Source: Anaeropeptidivorans aminofermentans (lineage in GTDB: Bacteria; Bacillota; Clostridia; Lachnospirales; UBA5962). From it: a stretch of DNA of 64,000 nt. Under the pieces are notes generated by a model. That model was given only the letters and a program-made list of their open reading frames with translations, made no database searches and was not told where the DNA came from. The position numbers and the translations under genes were made by a program. Of the stretch, positions 61,003 through 64,000 are shown one piece after another. Positions within the stretch are counted from its first letter, which is position 1. The number at the start of each line of letters is the position of its first letter. Location: contig NZ_OW711693.1 in NCBI RefSeq assembly GCF_940670685.1, positions 1,984,001-2,048,000 on the forward strand, written 5' to 3'.

Positions 61003-62216
61003 ATTTATTTGAAAGCGTAAAAAGCGCTATATCAAACGTGCTTTCAAACAAAATGCGATCGCTTTTAACTATGCTGGGCATTATCATAGGCGTAGGCTCC
61101 GTAATAATAATAACCTCCATCGGAGAAGGAAGCACTCAGAGCATAAACGCCCAGTTTGACAGCATGGGAACAGGAAATCTCACCGTTACCCTTTCAAGCG
61201 ACGTTCAAATAAGAGACGCCGACCAGCTTACTGTTGCCGACGCCGATTTAATAGAAACCCTTGAGGGTGTTAAATATTCCTCTCCTGTTTTTTCAGTAAG
61301 CAGTATGCAGGTAAAGCTGCAAAACCCCAAGGAGACCAGAACTTCCAATATAACAGGGATAAATGAACAGTATATGAATATCCAGTCCTCTACGCTCTTA
61401 TACGGAAGGTATATAAGTGCAAATGATGTGGATATGGCATCTAAAGTCGTTGTAATAGACAACACCTCAGCCGAAGCCATATTCGGTACGGCAGAAGAAA
61501 GGGTCATCGGAAGCAAAATATCTTTAAAATCATGGCGCGGTACAAATAAATATACGGTTGTAGGAATTATAGAAGATACAAATAAAGAATTCAGCACCAT
61601 GTACGGCGACAATTACCCTATTACCGTTTTAATGCCCATAACCACGGCAATGCGCCTTGCCAACAGAGAATATATAAGCCAGATAGCCGTTACGGGAGAA
61701 GACCCGAATACGCTGGATAGCCTTGCTGCCTTAATAAAAGACTCTTTAAGTTCCGCCCATAATAATCAGGATAAATATTACGTGCAAAATATTGCCGATT
61801 TTATGGATCAGATAACAAGTGTCATGGGAACCGTAACCATTATGATAAGCTCTATCGCCGGCATATCTCTTCTTGTTGGAGGCATAGGGGTTATGAATAT
61901 AATGCTTGTTACGGTTACGGAAAGAACAAGAGAAATCGGCATAAGAAAATCCATAGGAGCAAAAAACAGTGACATACGGATTCAGTTTATTATAGAAGCT
62001 CTTATTATTACAGCCATGGGGGGATTTTTAGGCATACTTGCCGGCTGGGGCGGCGGAATAGCAGTGGGGAAATATATGGATATCAACGCTGTTCTCAATT
62101 CCCAGGCTATACTGATATCTGTATTGATTTCTGCGGTGATAGGAATTGTCTTCGGAGTATATCCTGCCAATAAAGCCGCAATGCTTGATCCTATAGAAGC
62201 TTTAAGATATGAATAA
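60999..62216 (+). CDS. MacB-type ABC transporter permease (FtsX domain)
   Basis: The product has 405 residues. Helix 1 is LLTMLGIIIGVGSVIIITSIG (about 21-41). A 230-residue extracytoplasmic MacB core domain follows, then three helices (MISSIAGISLLVGGIGVMNIMLV, FIIEALIITAMGGFLGILAGWGGG, ILISVLISAVIGIVFGVYPANKAA). The coupling segment VTERTREIGIRKSIGAK is conserved. The family exports peptides, antibiotics or lipoproteins by mechanotransmission. The substrate here is unknown. Confidence 0.95.
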   Translation: MNLFESVKSAISNVLSNKMRSLLTMLGIIIGVGSVIIITSIGEGSTQSINAQFDSMGTGNLTVTLSSDVQIRDADQLTVADADLIETLEGVKYSSPVFSVSSMQVKLQNPKETRTSNITGINEQYMNIQSSTLLYGRYISANDVDMASKVVVIDNTSAEAIFGTAEERVIGSKISLKSWRGTNKYTVVGIIEDTNKEFSTMYGDNYPITVLMPITTAMRLANREYISQIAVTGEDPNTLDSLAALIKDSLSSAHNNQDKYYVQNIADFMDQITSVMGTVTIMISSIAGISLLVGGIGVMNIMLVTVTERTREIGIRKSIGAKNSDIRIQFIIEALIITAMGGFLGILAGWGGGIAVGKYMDINAVLNSQAILISVLISAVIGIVFGVYPANKAAMLDPIEALRYE

Positions 62217-62255
62217 TTATTCTCTCAGAGGAAAAAACTTACGGAGTGATACGAT

Positions 62256-63362
62256 ATGAAAATTATGAGACAACTATTTTTATTGGCTCTTATAGCTGCT
62301 ATGCTTTCGTCAAATTGCCTTGTATTTGCCGAAAGCGCAAGCCCGCTCGAAACCCTTACGATAAAGGATGCGGCAAAAAAAGCCATAGAAAATGATACAA
62401 ATATAAAAAACGCTGAGGAAAGCCTTGAGCTCTACGATGACAAAATGAAAAAAGCTACAGATACTTATCTTTCGGCGACAACTACAGACGCAATACTGAA
62501 TGCAAGCATAAATATGATGAACCTGGACTTAAGCCGTGCTTTAAGCATTAAAAATATTGATTCCCAAAAGGAAAATGTCGAATATAACATACAAAAATAT
62601 TTCAATACAATTATCAATGCGGAAAAAAGCGCTGAACTTTACGAAGAATCCCTTGCAATACAGAAAAAGAAGCTTGATATTTCCAAAGTAAAGCTTGAGC
62701 TTGGCAAAATAAGCCAAAATGATTATGACAAGGAAGCGGCCGCTTACGAACAGAGCCTCATGTCAAAGGAAGCTTATTTAAGCACCATAAACAAGGCCTA
62801 CAGAGACCTTAACAGCTATATGGGAAAGCCCCTTGATACTACATATGAGCTTGTTTTAGAACTTGAATATGAAGTCGTACCCGAAGTAAACCTTACGGCC
62901 TATACTGATACTTTTGTAAATAAAAGCTTATCCGTCCAGCAGGCAAAAGACAGTATGACTGTGGCTGAATATCAGCTTGATAATTATACGGAGCCTTACA
63001 ATACGGTAACAGGGCTTGTCAGCGAATCTTACGGTGAATATGAGCAGCTTCTTTCAAGCTTTAATCAGGCCTCCAGAAGTTATTCCGATACAGTGGAAAA
63101 AGTAAAAAAGAGCGTTATTGATTCTTATAACAGTTTGAGAGAATCCGAAGTTACTATAAAATCAAAGGAAATGGAGCTTGAAGAAGCATATAAACAGCTG
63201 GAAATATTAAAAACAAAGCTTGAGCTTGGCAAAATAACCCAGATTGAATATGACGAGCAGGCTTATGATATAAAAAATAAAGAAGAAAATTTAAGAAAAG
63301 AGAAAAATAATTATGCTCTTTCGGCAATCGCATTCCTAAGCCCTAACCTCCTTGTTTCTTAA
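62256..63362 (+). CDS. TolC-like helical protein
   Basis: The product has 368 residues. A signal peptide (MRQLFLLALIAAMLSSNCLVFA) precedes long coiled-coil helices with the two internally repeated TolC signatures: KKKLDISKVKLELGKISQNDYDK near residue 145 and YKQLEILKTKLELGKITQIEYDE near residue 315. The strand regions that cross an outer membrane in TolC are not obvious. In a single-membrane organism it may form a wall-spanning helical tube or adaptor. It is the fourth gene of the operon, 39 bases after the permease. A strong terminator follows. Confidence 0.82.
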   Translation: MKIMRQLFLLALIAAMLSSNCLVFAESASPLETLTIKDAAKKAIENDTNIKNAEESLELYDDKMKKATDTYLSATTTDAILNASINMMNLDLSRALSIKNIDSQKENVEYNIQKYFNTIINAEKSAELYEESLAIQKKKLDISKVKLELGKISQNDYDKEAAAYEQSLMSKEAYLSTINKAYRDLNSYMGKPLDTTYELVLELEYEVVPEVNLTAYTDTFVNKSLSVQQAKDSMTVAEYQLDNYTEPYNTVTGLVSESYGEYEQLLSSFNQASRSYSDTVEKVKKSVIDSYNSLRESEVTIKSKEMELEEAYKQLEILKTKLELGKITQIEYDEQAYDIKNKEENLRKEKNNYALSAIAFLSPNLLVS

Positions 63363-63393
63363 TAAAAAGCTTATAACAAGCATCTCTACTCCT

Positions 63394-63438
63394 AGAAAGC
63401 ATAAGGCCCGGAAAACTATTCCGGGCCTTATGCTTTCT
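63394..63438 (+). terminator. Terminator of the export operon
   Basis: AGAAAGCATAAGGCCCGG and CCGGGCCTTATGCTTTCT pair perfectly over 18 bp. IS200 copy 5 starts three bases later. Confidence 0.9.
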
Positions 63439-63440
63439 GC

Positions 63441-64000
63441 ATTGTATCTCATACAATAAACCACCTGCTATGCAGGTGGAGGGAAAATGCTTTAGCTTCA
63501 AGAAAAATACCCCCTGTGATAAAATAAAGTGGGTTTGCCAACCACAATTATTAGATCATAGGAGGTGTGTCCGATGGACAAAAATAGTTTATCACATACA
63601 ACCTGGGAATGTAAATATCATCTGGTATTTGCTCCAAAGTATCGAAGACAAATAATTTATGGAAGATTAAAGGCGGATATAGGAAAGATACTTAGAGAAT
63701 TATGTGAAAGAAAAGGTATAGAAATAATAGAAGCAGAATGTTGTAGTGACCATATACACATGTTAGTCAGAATACCACCTAAATATAGTGTATCAGAGAT
63801 AATGGGATATTTGAAAGGAAAGAGTTCTTTAATAATATTCGATAGACATGCAAATTTAAAATATAAATATGGGAATAGACATTTCTGGTGTAGAGGATAT
63901 TATGTTGATACAGTAGGTAAAAATGCGAAAAAAATAGAAGAATACATTAGAAATCAAATACAAGAAGATAAAGTAGCAGATCAAATTTCATTGTTAGAAT
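63441..64000 (+). mobile_element. IS200-type insertion sequence, copy 5 (same type as copy 1), cut by the window edge
   Basis: Identical to 2541-3100 apart from one base (63717 T versus 2817 C). The right end is outside the window. Confidence 0.92.
63574..64000 (+). CDS. tnpA: IS200/IS605-family transposase TnpA (partial at window end)
   Basis: The first 142 codons of the same 157-residue transposase as at 2674, with DHIHMLV and YIRNQIQED present. The one base difference is silent (GGC/GGT, Gly). GGAGGTG and ATG have the same spacing as in copy 1. The frame is intact to the edge. Confidence 0.92.
   Translation, partial: MDKNSLSHTTWECKYHLVFAPKYRRQIIYGRLKADIGKILRELCERKGIEIIEAECCSDHIHMLVRIPPKYSVSEIMGYLKGKSSLIIFDRHANLKYKYGNRHFWCRGYYVDTVGKNAKKIEEYIRNQIQEDKVADQISLLE

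Overview
The window looks like the chromosome of a low-GC, endospore-forming member of the Clostridia. The evidence is a complete spoIIIA operon, a mini-RNase III/rlmB/yacP/sigH cluster, a T-box before cysS, AT-rich intergenic DNA, frequent TTG starts and an HPr gene. The assignment to Clostridia is inference from gene content and order; no rRNA or marker phylogeny was possible.

Layout. 0.3-2.3 kb: a GntR regulator and an alpha/alpha-toroid protein. 2.5-4.0 kb: two IS200-type elements back to back. 4.0-6.3 kb: a redox-type Cys protein, an amidohydrolase and a P-loop kinase-like protein. 6.4-11.3 kb: ispF, T-box, cysS, mrnC, rlmB, yacP, sigH and tRNA-Thr. 11.6-15.2 kb: a broken gene, an aminotransferase, a dipeptidase and a DUF1540-type miniprotein. 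15.3-20.7 kb: spoIIIAA-AH on the minus strand. 21.0-32.6 kb: murA, split into two pieces by a 10.3 kb element. 33.2-37.8 kb: a chemoreceptor, HPr, a cobalamin-riboswitch-controlled YitT protein and a VOC protein. 38.1-42.8 kb: a transcarboxylase-like operon with a divergent LysR regulator. 43.1-48.6 kb: rluB, a D,D-carboxypeptidase, an IS200 copy, scpB, scpA and an M50-like protein. 49.3-52.6 kb: an IS200 element, an M20 amidohydrolase and an AlkZ-like protein. 52.9-63.4 kb: a PBP1A-type enzyme, a two-component system and a MacA/MacB/TolC-like export operon. 63.4 kb to the end: another IS200 copy.

The main discovery candidate is the murA intervening element. MurA is cut inside its HPGFPTD active-site motif. 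The 5' part (31692-32636) keeps the catalytic Cys, and the 3' part (21021-21404) keeps the catalytic Asp. Between them lies a 10,332-bp element with a large serine recombinase at one edge. The two junctions share GGAAATCC. Joining the gene ends at this core restores an unbroken reading frame of about 427 residues. Joining the element ends gives a symmetric attP-like site with 8-bp inverted arms, each exactly 10 bp from the core. The element holds decayed phage tail genes, a collagen-like spore-surface-type gene, a DUF11-type gene, a Cys-rich gene, a CAAX protease and one isolated type I-C-like CRISPR repeat. Its layout resembles the sporulation-excised intervening elements (skin in sigK and similar).

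The second theme is small repeats. At least eleven copies of a 45-140 bp MITE-like repeat with TATAGTAAATTT ends lie between genes, including inside the spoIIIA operon. A second family shares one end with it. All five IS200-type insertions sit directly behind hairpin terminators or a terminator-like hairpin.
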